A stretch of DNA of 64,000 nucleotides from assembly GCF_900178525.1 (NCBI RefSeq), contig NZ_FXDJ01000006.1, forward strand, positions 519,445 through 583,444, written 5' to 3'. Position 1 is the first letter of the stretch. Every line of letters starts with the position of its first letter. The position numbers were made by a program, and so were the translations under genes. The DNA comes from Massilibacteroides vaginae (GTDB lineage Bacteria > Bacteroidota > Bacteroidia > Bacteroidales > Tannerellaceae). The notes below the pieces were generated by a model. It saw nothing but the letters and a program-made list of their open reading frames with translations. It made no database searches and was not told where the DNA came from. Below, piece by piece: positions 19,195 to 27,200 of the stretch.

Positions 19195-19226
19195 TTGCAA
19201 AAGGGGTAGTACCGGTTTTATATTTG
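19195..19226 (+). promoter_or_regulatory. Putative promoter of the HU-like gene
   Basis: TTG at 19195-19197, 21 bases, TATATTTG at 19219-19226. It would give a leader of about 165 bases containing the 22-bp repeats at 19244-19319. Confidence 0.6.
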
Positions 19227-19243
19227 CAACCGTTCAACTAAAA

Positions 19244-19319
19244 TTTTGACGACCGTGCTTTTGTTTTTTGAGGGTCGTGCTTTTGTCTTTTGACGGCCGT
19301 GCTTTTATCTTTTGAGGAG
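19244..19319 (+). repeat. 22-bp tandem repeat in the leader of the HU-like gene
   Basis: TTTTGA(C/G) starts at 19244, 19266, 19288 and 19310, exactly 22 bases apart; the first three copies continue into a shared CGTGCTTTT at 19254-19262, 19276-19284 and 19298-19306. It fills much of the 390-base gap before the HU-like gene. The rest of the gap (19330-19400) is AT-rich with a degenerate AAGGATA / CCCTTTAT pair. Confidence 0.8.
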
Positions 19320-19400
19320 CCTCAAAAATAATTTCACGCCTATATTTTAAGGATAAAACCCTTTATATAACCAAATTAACAGTAACTAAAACAATAACTC

Positions 19401-20003
19401 ATGAAAGAAGTATCTTACAGCATCTATGAAGTCTATAATTTACAGCAAGGAAAACAACAAAAAATGCTTCAGGCGCGAATCAATTCCGCCGGAACAATAG
19501 ACACAAAATCACTCTGTCAGCTAATAACCGAACGAAGCTCCATTTCCTCCGCAGATGTAAAGGCAACATTAGATTCACTTAATTTTTTCTTTGAATACTA
19601 TTTATCCCAAGGGTATAGTATTCAATTAGACGATTTGGGAATTTTCTCCTTAGGATTAAAAAGCACCAGAAAACCGGAGACAGACAAAGACAATGCCCTC
19701 ACGGTAAAAATCAACAGCATACACTTTCGCCCCTCTGTCAACTTAAAAAATCAGATAGTAAAATTCAAATTAAAGCATAAACCCAAAAAGAAAAGTTCGG
19801 AGTATCCACAAGATGAACGCCTCAAACGAATACTCTACCACGTAGAAAAGCATCACTACATCGATCTGAAAACCTGTGCCCCCCTAAACAAAACATCCCC
19901 CCACAAAGCCAAAGACGATTTACACCTCTTAACACAAAACGGACAACTGGAAGCCATAGGCCGCACCAACAACCGAGTTTACATCCGAAATCAGCGTTTG
20001 TAA
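19401..20003 (+). CDS. HU-like DNA-binding protein with extended C-terminus
   Basis: 200 residues. Residues about 1-125 fit the divergent HU/IHF-like domain common in Bacteroidetes: a GTIDTKSLCQLITERSS helix pair, the long YYLSQGYSIQLDDLGIFSLGL segment, then VNLKNQIVKFKLKHK with strongly basic KPKKKS. The C-terminal 75 residues (DERLKRILYHVEKHHYIDLKT) look like a small winged-helix module. Predicted nucleoid-associated or gene-regulatory protein acting on DNA. Its leader carries a 22-bp tandem repeat, which suggests possible autoregulation (inference). Confidence 0.75.
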   Translation: MKEVSYSIYEVYNLQQGKQQKMLQARINSAGTIDTKSLCQLITERSSISSADVKATLDSLNFFFEYYLSQGYSIQLDDLGIFSLGLKSTRKPETDKDNALTVKINSIHFRPSVNLKNQIVKFKLKHKPKKKSSEYPQDERLKRILYHVEKHHYIDLKTCAPLNKTSPHKAKDDLHLLTQNGQLEAIGRTNNRVYIRNQRL

Positions 20004-20175
20004 AGGTTAAGTACCGGTGATTTAGGTATATGAGATCAATATCCGGCAACAAGGAACAGTTGTTGAGAATTAGACCACAAAGGTCTTTTAGCGACATTTC
20101 AGTTGGAGTAATTTATTCCTGTCGCTTTATTTCATTCCACTTGTGAACAGAAAGTGTATTTTTTTTATAATAAAA

Positions 20176-20256
20176 CGACCTTTATCCTTTTCATAATCTT
20201 CAAGTTTTTTCTCGAAAAAGAAATTAACATGAAGATTATGTAAAAAATAAAGGTCG
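20176..20256. repeat. Long imperfect palindrome between convergent genes
   Basis: Nested arms: CGACCTTTAT (20176-20185) with ATAAAGGTCG (20247-20256), and CATAATCTTCA (20192-20202) with TGAAGATTATG (20230-20240); the core TTTTTTCTCGAAAAAG is itself palindromic. The whole can fold into one long hairpin. It may serve as a bidirectional terminator or be a small MITE-like element. The rest of the 275-base gap (20004-20278) holds nothing I recognise. Confidence 0.75.
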
Positions 20257-20278
20257 CTACAGAATATGATGTCACAGA

Positions 20279-21232
20279 TTATTTTACAAACGAAGCTTTC
20301 AATAAATAGTCAACACAACCTTTTACTCCTTCAAACTGGGTACCGGCTGTTATGCCCTCCAGTTCTACAAAGTAATCCTTGATACCATTGGCATAAGCTT
20401 GTTTAAAGATATTCTCAAAGTTCATCATTCCGGATTGTCCTAATACCGCTTTATCCTTAATGTGCAATACCTTGATTCTGTCCGAATATTTTTGCATATA
20501 AGCTACCGGGTCATTTTGTCCCATAACTGCCCAATACACATCCATTTCGAAAAACACCAATGAAGGATCTGTTCTCTGAATAAAAGCATCATAGATTACC
20601 TCAATGCCCTTTGGCTGTTCTCTACCAAATCCACGACGCCCGAAAACCATATCTTCGCCTCCTGGTATTACACGTGCAAATTCCATTTCATGATTATGGT
20701 AGCCAAATGATAATCCGGCAGCTTTCGCTATTTGTCCGGCTTCATTAAACACCTCACAAACACGAGCCACTTCTTCCACATTGCGAGTAGACGGTTGTCC
20801 CGGTTGAATCAAGTAAGTAACACCAATTTTCGCATGATCATCAGCCGCTCTCTTCCAAAAGTCAGCGATTTCTCCTTTATTGGCCGCAGTATATTCCCGA
20901 ACAGGAGGATTTACGTGCGTACTGGTTATTTTCAAGCCGGCATCTTCTGCCATTTTCTTGAATTCTACCATATCAACACCATTAATCGTTCCTTCTTTGT
21001 AACCTGCAAGTTCAATTGTAGAATAACCCATCTGACCAATCTTTTTCAAACCTCCCGGCACGTCTTCATAAAGTTCCTTTCCCAAAGAATAAATTTGCAA
21101 GCCGATGTTCTTCTTAGCTGATGATGATGTTTTCATCGTTGTAGAAGCCACCGCCTGAGTAGTTTTCCCAGCCAGTAAACCTCCTAAAGTAAGGAGAGAC
21201 GCTCCTTTGATAAAATCTCGTCTGTTTGACAT
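20279..21232 (-). CDS. Tat-exported sugar phosphate isomerase/epimerase-like TIM-barrel protein
   Basis: 317 residues. N-terminus SNRRDFIKGASLLTLGG is a twin-arginine signal followed by Ala-rich sequence. The rest is an AP-endonuclease-2-type TIM barrel: KNIGLQIYSLGKEL, TSTHVNPP, YHNHEMEF (metal-ligand region), FFEMDVYWAV and KVLHIKDKA, with ligands typical of the IolE/xylose-isomerase-like superfamily. Such periplasmic proteins often occur beside DUF1080 and FAD oxidoreductase genes, as here, and may act on keto- or aldose sugars; the substrate is unknown. Transcribed towards the HU-like gene. Confidence 0.85.
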   Translation of the reverse strand: MSNRRDFIKGASLLTLGGLLAGKTTQAVASTTMKTSSSAKKNIGLQIYSLGKELYEDVPGGLKKIGQMGYSTIELAGYKEGTINGVDMVEFKKMAEDAGLKITSTHVNPPVREYTAANKGEIADFWKRAADDHAKIGVTYLIQPGQPSTRNVEEVARVCEVFNEAGQIAKAAGLSFGYHNHEMEFARVIPGGEDMVFGRRGFGREQPKGIEVIYDAFIQRTDPSLVFFEMDVYWAVMGQNDPVAYMQKYSDRIKVLHIKDKAVLGQSGMMNFENIFKQAYANGIKDYFVELEGITAGTQFEGVKGCVDYLLKASFVK

Positions 21233-21371
21233 AACAATATTGTTTTAGGTTTTATTTCTTTGTAAGCACGAATTTAGTAATTTCATCGAATATTCGTTTC
21301 ATATTGGTGACCCTTCATTTTGTAAAGGGTATGTTTTAACAGAAATTTATCATTAACATAAATAGAACGAT

Positions 21372-22760
21372 ATGAGTAAAATAAGTTTTGTATTGGTGGC
21401 TTTTTGTCTTTTATTTATTACTTCATGTAATCAGCCAAAAAGCGGTGTATTATTTAGTGGTAGTGAAAATGCAGACTGGATCAGCTCCGGTGATGTAACT
21501 GTTGAAGAAGGTGTCTTGTCTTTATCTGGTCCTAATTCGAGTTCTGTCTTGAAGGGTGGGAATTACAAAAACTTTGAATTGGAACTTGAAGCACGTACAA
21601 CAAAAGGAGGTAAAGGTTTTGTTGGTATTCACACAGATCAGTCCGGAAAAGGATATCGCGTTGCGCTTAATAATGACAGGGAAGATCCTGTTTGGTGGAG
21701 GATGACGGGTAGTCTTATGTCTGTTCGTAACTTAACAAAAAGTTTTGTTCGTGAGAACGACTGGTTCAATATGACTATTCGAGTAGAAGGGCGGTTTATT
21801 ACGGTTAAGGTCAACGGCGAACTTGTTGTAGAGTATACAGAACCAGCGACACCATATAGAACAAGTGAAAATTCACAATCCGTTTTATCTGAAGGTACTT
21901 TTGCTCTGGTTAGCACAGGTAACGGTACAGTAGAATTTAAGAACATTTCTGTTAACATTCTTGATAGCAAAAACATAGAAATGGTTGCTCAATTAGAATC
22001 GGCTTTAGACGAACAAAATGATGATATAATTAAATTACATCAGAACGATTTCCCGGTTTTAGACTATCATGTACATCTAAAGGGGGGACTTACAAAGGAG
22101 GTAGCAGCTGCTCAATCGCGAAAAACAGGCATTAATTATACCATAGCTCCTAATTGTGGTATTGGTTTCCCAATTACAAATGATGAAGAGATTTATACTT
22201 ATCTGAACACGATGAGGAGTCAGCCTTTCATTTTAGCAATGCAGGCAGAAGGGCGTGAATGGGTAACTACCTTTTCTCAGGAAGCCCGCGATGAGTTTGA
22301 CTTCGTTTTTACTGACGCCATGACATTCAACGACCATAAGAACAGACGTGTTCATCTATGGATTAATAATGAAGTAATAATTGACAACAAACAGAAATAC
22401 ATGGATCTGATTGTAGAAAGAACATGTGCCGTTTTACAAAATGAACCGGCGGATGTTTATGTAAATCCTTTTTTCCTACCCGAAGCAATGCAAGACCAAT
22501 ACGATGAATTTTGGACAGAAGAGCGAATGAATAAGGTGGTAGGTGTTTTAGCCGCAAGCGGAAAAGCACTTGAAATAAACGCGCGCTATAAAATACCGAA
22601 TAAGGCAGTGATCCGGAAAGCAAAGGAAGCCGGTGTAAAGCTTACCTTCGGGACTAATAATGTTGAACCTCAAGTTAGTATGTTAGAATATCCCATCCAG
22701 ATGATAAAAGAATGTGGTTTGACTGCAAAAGATATGTACAGACCCAAAATTAAGTTATAA
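21372..22760 (+). CDS. Lipoprotein fusing a DUF1080 lectin/hydrolase fold to a PHP-like metal-dependent domain
   Basis: 462 residues, lipoprotein signal ending FITSC. Residues about 28-195 resemble DUF1080 (3-keto-disaccharide hydrolase/lectin-like jelly roll): LFSGSENADW, YKNFELELEART, GFVGIHTD, WFNMTIRVEGRFITVKVNGELV. From about 228 a second domain starts with LDYHVHLKGG (HxH metal motif), then MQAEGREW, YVNPFFLP, EINARYKIP and FGTNN, as in PHP/amidohydrolase-type phosphoesterases. DUF1080 enzymes are linked to 3-keto-glycoside breakdown. The fusion's own activity is unknown. Flanked by a TIM-barrel protein and an FAD oxidoreductase on the other strand. Confidence 0.75.
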   Translation: MSKISFVLVAFCLLFITSCNQPKSGVLFSGSENADWISSGDVTVEEGVLSLSGPNSSSVLKGGNYKNFELELEARTTKGGKGFVGIHTDQSGKGYRVALNNDREDPVWWRMTGSLMSVRNLTKSFVRENDWFNMTIRVEGRFITVKVNGELVVEYTEPATPYRTSENSQSVLSEGTFALVSTGNGTVEFKNISVNILDSKNIEMVAQLESALDEQNDDIIKLHQNDFPVLDYHVHLKGGLTKEVAAAQSRKTGINYTIAPNCGIGFPITNDEEIYTYLNTMRSQPFILAMQAEGREWVTTFSQEARDEFDFVFTDAMTFNDHKNRRVHLWINNEVIIDNKQKYMDLIVERTCAVLQNEPADVYVNPFFLPEAMQDQYDEFWTEERMNKVVGVLAASGKALEINARYKIPNKAVIRKAKEAGVKLTFGTNNVEPQVSMLEYPIQMIKECGLTAKDMYRPKIKL

Positions 22761-22782
22761 AGGTTTTTGTGTAAAACACGAT

Positions 22783-22826
22783 AAAACAGAGGTTGTCCGC
22801 TTATTTAGGTGGACAGCCTCTGTTTT
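22783..22826. terminator. Bidirectional intrinsic terminator
   Basis: AAAACAGAGG, T, TGTCC then a loop, then GGACA, G, CCTCTGTTTT. It lies between the convergent DUF1080-PHP gene and the FAD oxidoreductase gene. Confidence 0.85.
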
Positions 22827-22848
22827 AATACTAATTTTATGCTATCTG

Positions 22849-24714
22849 TTATTTGATCGTAGGTGGTGCTTTCAAGGTTCCCCCTTCATTGTATTTTTGA
22901 TTATTGGGAAGTCCTTTCTGTCCGACACCTTCATGCATCAACAATTTAAGGTCGTTCAGGTGATAACGATAAATACCTCTCGGGAGCGTATTGTATTTCT
23001 TACACAATGACGCTGCCATACCTACCACTTCGCCCATCATTCCAGTTGTACGCATCACACGTGTTGTACCTAATGCAACGTGCGTCACACTGATATTTCT
23101 TCCGGCCATGAACAAATTATCAATATTTCTGGAATACAAACAACGATAAGGAATAGGATAAGGATAGATCGGATTGTGTTTGGCTATTGACTTAAACTCA
23201 GCTCCGGGGAAGTTTTCTGTATTTTTTGGATCCGGATAATGAAGATCGACCGTCCAGGTAGTGGCCGCGGTACCATCTTCATGCACCACATATTTGGTCA
23301 AATCCTCTTCTTTTAATATATAATCGCCCAATAACCGGCGAGATTCTCTCTTCCCGGCTACATAAGCTACCCAACCCAATTTGCGATTTTTATACAGGTC
23401 GTTTTCTTTCAGGTCATTCTTCAGATAACTCCAATTAGAGTATACAACCATCAAACCATAATCACGAATACGTTCGAATTCATTGATCTGATCATAATTC
23501 ATTCCGGTTTCCCATGTCCACTCTCCCATTGTCACTTTTTCAGCACTCGCATCCGTAAATTTCACGCCATAATTAAAATACGGGAATGCAGCCGGCTTCT
23601 TTTGATCTTCAGAATACCATTGTACAGAAGCGCCCATGGTCATTTTATCGGCAATATCAGGGGCAGTCGCTTCACCAAATTCATCTTTCCCTTCACGTCC
23701 CATCGCAAAATCAGCTCCGGCAAGGTAGCCAATTGTTCCGTCTCCGGTACAGTCGGAAAACACGGGAGCAGTAAAAGTTTTCTCTTCACCCGTTTCAATA
23801 TGCTTAGCTGTTACAGCTTTTATTTTTGAATTATCCATATTCACTGCGATAGCACGGAAATTAGAAAATAGCGTAATGTTTTTTTCATTGGCAACAATCT
23901 GTTCTTTCTTTTCATCTTCATAAAAATCACCCGGTTGCGCATTACCTCCGCGAGTAGGACCAAATTCTTTCTGAAGGTTTCCCAGTTCCTTGTATGGTCC
24001 GGATTCAATACGGCCACCCAAATGAACACGTATTTCAGAACTGTTATTACCGCCCAGTACCGGACGATCATTAATAAGAGCAACTTTACACCCTAAACGT
24101 GCTGCCGATACCGCAGCACTTATCCCGGCAACACCGCCACCAACAACAACCAGATCATACGTGCCGGCATCGGGAGCTATGGCAGGTAATTGAAGTGCAT
24201 TCCTACGAAATGCATCCAAAGCAGTCTTATCTGTCGGAGGAATATCATTCTCTACCGTTGTGAAATAAATCGCATCACAACGACCGTTAAACCCTGTCAA
24301 GTCATGCAATCCCAACGTTACCTGCTTATCTTTGACGGTAACCTTTCCGGCCGACTGCCACATCCAGGCATCTCCTTCAACACCCAAAACCGCAGGAAGT
24401 TTTTTCCTATTCACAGACAAACGGAACTTACCGGGACCCTCTCCTTTTTTCCAGGGCGAAGTCCAGTTAAACGTTCTTACATAAACAAAATAAGTTCCAC
24501 TTTCAGGAAAAGTAACCTGAGTAACCGCATCATCCACCTGTTCACCCAAACCATGCGCCATAAGATACGGAGACCCCATTAAATCCATAAATTGCTGATC
24601 TACCACCCAACCTCCTTTATGCTTGAAACTTTCCGCCTCAACCAAAAGCTGAGCCGCATTTGCCAAACCCATGTTCAACAAAAGAACCAAAATCATCACC
24701 AATCGTGTTTTCAT
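22849..24714 (-). CDS. Exported FAD-dependent oxidoreductase
   Basis: 621 residues with a signal peptide (MKTRLVMILVLLLNMGLANA). Residues about 22-155 form an N-terminal beta module, possibly carbohydrate-binding (VEAESFKHKGGWVVDQQF, YVRTFNW). The FAD Rossmann fold starts near 186: DLVVVGGGVAGISAAVSAARLG, then NSSEIRVHLGG, FSDCTGDGTIG and the late FMAGRNISVTHVALGTTRVM, as in the FAD_oxidored family. Family members oxidise glycosides or polyols, but this one's substrate is unknown. Its signal peptide places it in the periplasm, in keeping with the neighbouring exported TIM-barrel protein and lipoprotein. Confidence 0.87.
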   Translation of the reverse strand: MKTRLVMILVLLLNMGLANAAQLLVEAESFKHKGGWVVDQQFMDLMGSPYLMAHGLGEQVDDAVTQVTFPESGTYFVYVRTFNWTSPWKKGEGPGKFRLSVNRKKLPAVLGVEGDAWMWQSAGKVTVKDKQVTLGLHDLTGFNGRCDAIYFTTVENDIPPTDKTALDAFRRNALQLPAIAPDAGTYDLVVVGGGVAGISAAVSAARLGCKVALINDRPVLGGNNSSEIRVHLGGRIESGPYKELGNLQKEFGPTRGGNAQPGDFYEDEKKEQIVANEKNITLFSNFRAIAVNMDNSKIKAVTAKHIETGEEKTFTAPVFSDCTGDGTIGYLAGADFAMGREGKDEFGEATAPDIADKMTMGASVQWYSEDQKKPAAFPYFNYGVKFTDASAEKVTMGEWTWETGMNYDQINEFERIRDYGLMVVYSNWSYLKNDLKENDLYKNRKLGWVAYVAGKRESRRLLGDYILKEEDLTKYVVHEDGTAATTWTVDLHYPDPKNTENFPGAEFKSIAKHNPIYPYPIPYRCLYSRNIDNLFMAGRNISVTHVALGTTRVMRTTGMMGEVVGMAASLCKKYNTLPRGIYRYHLNDLKLLMHEGVGQKGLPNNQKYNEGGTLKAPPTIK

Positions 24715-24939
24715 GTTTTATCGTATTATTTGTTATTTTTCCACAAAACAAAATCACCAAAAAGTCTGCGAGATTCTCACCTACCACTAATATATGCCGT
24801 CCAATTTAGTTTTTTATTCTTGAACATGGAATTCTCTCTTAATTTATTTATAAGATTACCTCAGTTGCTTTTTAAAAGGACTCTTCTTGGAGATTCATGC
24901 TATAATTTACGTTTTATTTAATAGAAATGATAAAAGGGG

Positions 24940-24966
24940 GGATATTTCATTGTTTGGGAGGGATAT
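24940..24966 (+). repeat. Two GGATAT elements 21 bp apart
   Basis: G-rich tracts each ending in GGATAT, at 24940-24945 and 24961-24966, exactly 21 bases between starts. This lies in the 360-base gap (24715-25074) upstream of the aldose epimerase gene; otherwise the gap holds only AT-rich sequence and the -7 box below. Confidence 0.5.
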
Positions 24967-25024
24967 GGGGGTGGGTTTTAGAATATTTATTGTGAGCGCG
25001 TACACGTGGAATCTATGAAAAGTG

Positions 25025-25032
25025 TATATTTG
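25025..25032 (+). promoter_or_regulatory. -7 box of the aldose epimerase gene
   Basis: TATATTTG, 42 bases before the ATG. No TTG lies 18-21 bases upstream; only one at 24990, too far away, so the promoter may need an activator. Confidence 0.45.
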
Positions 25033-25074
25033 TCTTCATCATGATGAACTACTCACAAAAACTAATTTTATAAG

Positions 25075-26199
25075 ATGAAAAAATTATTTATGGCTGTAAT
25101 GGCAATGGCTGTGCTGTTGTCGTGTACCGAAAAAAAGGAAGAGGCCACGCTTTCCGGTTTAATGAAAACTAATTTCGTTTCTGAAGTGGAAGGTAAGCCT
25201 ACTGCGCTCTACGTGCTTAAGAACATGAATGGCGTTGAGGCTTGTATTACAAACTACGGTGGACGTTTGGTTTCTCTTATGGTTCCGGACAGGAATGGTA
25301 AGATGACTGATGTAGTATTGGGATATGATAATATCGCCCAATATGTGAACACGGACGGCAACTACGGTGCTTTGATCGGTCGTTACGGCAATCGTATCGC
25401 GCAAGGTAAATTTACTTTGGATGGAACAGAATACACGCTTCCTCAGAACAATAACGGACATTGTCTGCATGGTGGTCCTAAAGGTTATCATACCCGGGTG
25501 TGGGATGCTAAACAGCTAAATGACCAAGCGTTGGAGTTAACCTATCTTTCTCCTGATGGAGAGGCCGGTTTCCCGGGCAATGTAACTATTAAAGTGGTTT
25601 ATACGCTAACAAATGATAACGCGATTGATATTGCTTACGAAGCTACAACGGATAAATCAACGGTAATTAACCTGACAAATCATAGCTATTTCAACTTGTC
25701 AGGCACTACAGCTTCTATTGTAGATCATGTTATTTCAATCAACGCCGATACCTATACTCCGGTTGACGATCTCTTGATTCCTACGGGAGAACTTCCTTCT
25801 GTAGAGGGTACACCGATGGATCTGCGTAACCCAATCGTTATAGGAGATCACATAAATGATGATTTCGATCAGTTGGTTAAAGGAAAAGGCTACGACCACA
25901 ACTGGGTGTTAAATGCAAACGGCAACATAAACACTTTAGCTGCAAAGGCAGTATGTCCGAAGAGTGGTATATCGCTTGAAGTTTATACAAACGAACCGGG
26001 AGTTCAATTCTATTCCGGCAATTTTATGACAGAAGATAAAGGCAAATTAGGTGCAACTTACAACCATCGTGGCGCGCTTTGTCTGGAAACTCAACACTAT
26101 CCTGACACGCCAAATCAACCTAATTTCCCGACAACGACTGTAAATCCGGGAGAAACCTATAAGAGTCGTTGTATTTATAAACTGACAGTAGAAAAATAA
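25075..26199 (+). CDS. Aldose 1-epimerase, lipoprotein form
   Basis: 374 residues with a lipoprotein signal (AVLLSCTEK). Galactose mutarotase features: TNYGGRLVSLMVPDR, GYHTRVWDA, LTNHSYFNLSG (catalytic His), GYDHNWVLN, and GVQFYSGNF holding the approach to the catalytic Glu in CLETQHYPDTPN. It interconverts alpha and beta anomers of aldoses. Cytoplasmic GalM lacks the lipid anchor; Bacteroidetes often have such periplasmic forms acting on sugars released by surface glycosidases. Single-gene unit followed by a terminator. Confidence 0.9.
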   Translation: MKKLFMAVMAMAVLLSCTEKKEEATLSGLMKTNFVSEVEGKPTALYVLKNMNGVEACITNYGGRLVSLMVPDRNGKMTDVVLGYDNIAQYVNTDGNYGALIGRYGNRIAQGKFTLDGTEYTLPQNNNGHCLHGGPKGYHTRVWDAKQLNDQALELTYLSPDGEAGFPGNVTIKVVYTLTNDNAIDIAYEATTDKSTVINLTNHSYFNLSGTTASIVDHVISINADTYTPVDDLLIPTGELPSVEGTPMDLRNPIVIGDHINDDFDQLVKGKGYDHNWVLNANGNINTLAAKAVCPKSGISLEVYTNEPGVQFYSGNFMTEDKGKLGATYNHRGALCLETQHYPDTPNQPNFPTTTVNPGETYKSRCIYKLTVEK

Positions 26200-26232
26200 A
26201 TCGTTTCTAATTATCTAACAAAATCTTTCCAG

Positions 26233-26268
26233 GCAGGAAGTTCCATCGTGGTTCTTCCTGCTTTTTTT
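26233..26268 (+). terminator. Intrinsic terminator after the aldose epimerase
   Basis: GCAGGAAG at 26233-26240, 13-base loop, CTTCCTGC at 26254-26261, then seven T. It ends the epimerase transcript. Confidence 0.85.
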
Positions 26269-26335
26269 ATATACGCACAGCCAATCAGTACAGAAAGGCG
26301 TTCGGTGTTCGTAGGATAATCATCTTATTTCCTAT

Positions 26336-26515
26336 TGTCATGCTGAGCCTGTCGAAGCATCTCATACCAACCCACTGTCATGCTGAGCTTGTCGAAGCAT
26401 CTCATACTGTCGGACTATTGTTTAACGAAGCTGTATGCAGAGATTCCTCCACTTCGGTCGGAATGACAAAGGAAGAGTGGTCGGGATGACAGGGAGAGAT
26501 GTCGAGATGACAAAA
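26336..26515 (+). repeat. Dispersed mosaic repeat, cluster A
   Basis: Starts TGTCATGCTGAGC, with two copies of the half-unit (…TGTCGAAGCATCTCATAC), then the second half (CTATTGTTTAACGAAGC … CCACTTCGGTCGGAATGACA) and a tail where ATGACA recurs at about 23 and 21 bases. Same family as clusters at 26795, 47206, 48895 and 63577. No gene is here. Confidence 0.85.
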
Positions 26516-26520
26516 AGGAT

Positions 26521-26790
26521 GACTCCTACCCGGAAAAGAGCGCGATGCCGCGATAAGCGGCGAGCCGTGAAAAAACCGGCCTCATTGGATGAGCGTTAAG
26601 AAAAACACGGAGCGAGAGCGTTAAAAACAAATCGTTGTTTGAGCGAAGCGAGTTTTCGATTTGTTTAGCGAAAGCGCAGTGTTTTTTAGCGAAGGAAGTG
26701 CAGCCTTGATCTTTTTTGCTTCGTTTTTTGGATCAAGCCAAAAAATGATGTGGGGTCGCAGGGGTGAAACCCCTTAAAACCCTGTCCCAT
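26521..26790. other. Structured intergenic element of unknown nature
   Basis: Nested inverted arms: AAAAACAC (26601-26608) with GTGTTTTT (26679-26686), and AAACAAATCG (26625-26634) with CGATTTGTTT (26657-26666), around repeated GAGCGAAGCGAG-like words. Then TTTTTTGCTTCG and GGATCAAGCC. Sits between two dispersed-repeat clusters. Not an open gene; may be a remnant of a larger repeated sequence. Confidence 0.5.
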
Positions 26791-26794
26791 CCAC

Positions 26795-26964
26795 TGTCAT
26801 GCTGAGCTTGTCGAAGCATCTCATACTGTCGGACTATTGTTTAATGAAGTTTTATGCAGAGATCTCTCCACTTCGGTCGAGATGACAAAGGAGGGGTGGT
26901 CGTGGTGATAAAGGAAGGATGGTTGGGGTGACAGGGAAGGAAGGAAGGGGTGGTTGTGATGACG
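26795..26964 (+). repeat. Dispersed mosaic repeat, cluster B
   Basis: One full unit in the same orientation as cluster A (TGTCATGCTGAGC to GAGATGACA), with a G/A-rich tail in which TGACA/TGATA recurs at 26883, 26906 and 26929 (23-base steps). Confidence 0.85.
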
Positions 26965-26983
26965 GGTGTAAGTGGGGTAAATA

Positions 26984-27019
26984 GAAAAAAGCTACCATAA
27001 AACGAATTTTATGGTAGCT
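26984..27019 (-). terminator. Intrinsic terminator downstream of the DUF6383-like gene
   Basis: On the minus strand, AGCTACCATAAAA (27019-27007), a short loop, TTTTATGGTAGCT and a T-run (the A-run at 26985-26990). A 13-bp perfect stem, 180 bases after the stop codon at 27201. Confidence 0.85.
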
Positions 27020-27200
27020 CTTTACATTTGTTTTGTGCTTCAATCTTCACAGACTAAAAACATTTCTTTTTCTACTTTTACCTCTTGTTCACTCTCTCGA
27101 GATACTTATCTGCCCCCTCCTGAGAGGGAGCAGATTCAAGGTATTATTTAATATTAATTTATCACTATCTACCCAATAGGGTAAACAATTTCGTTGTTTT

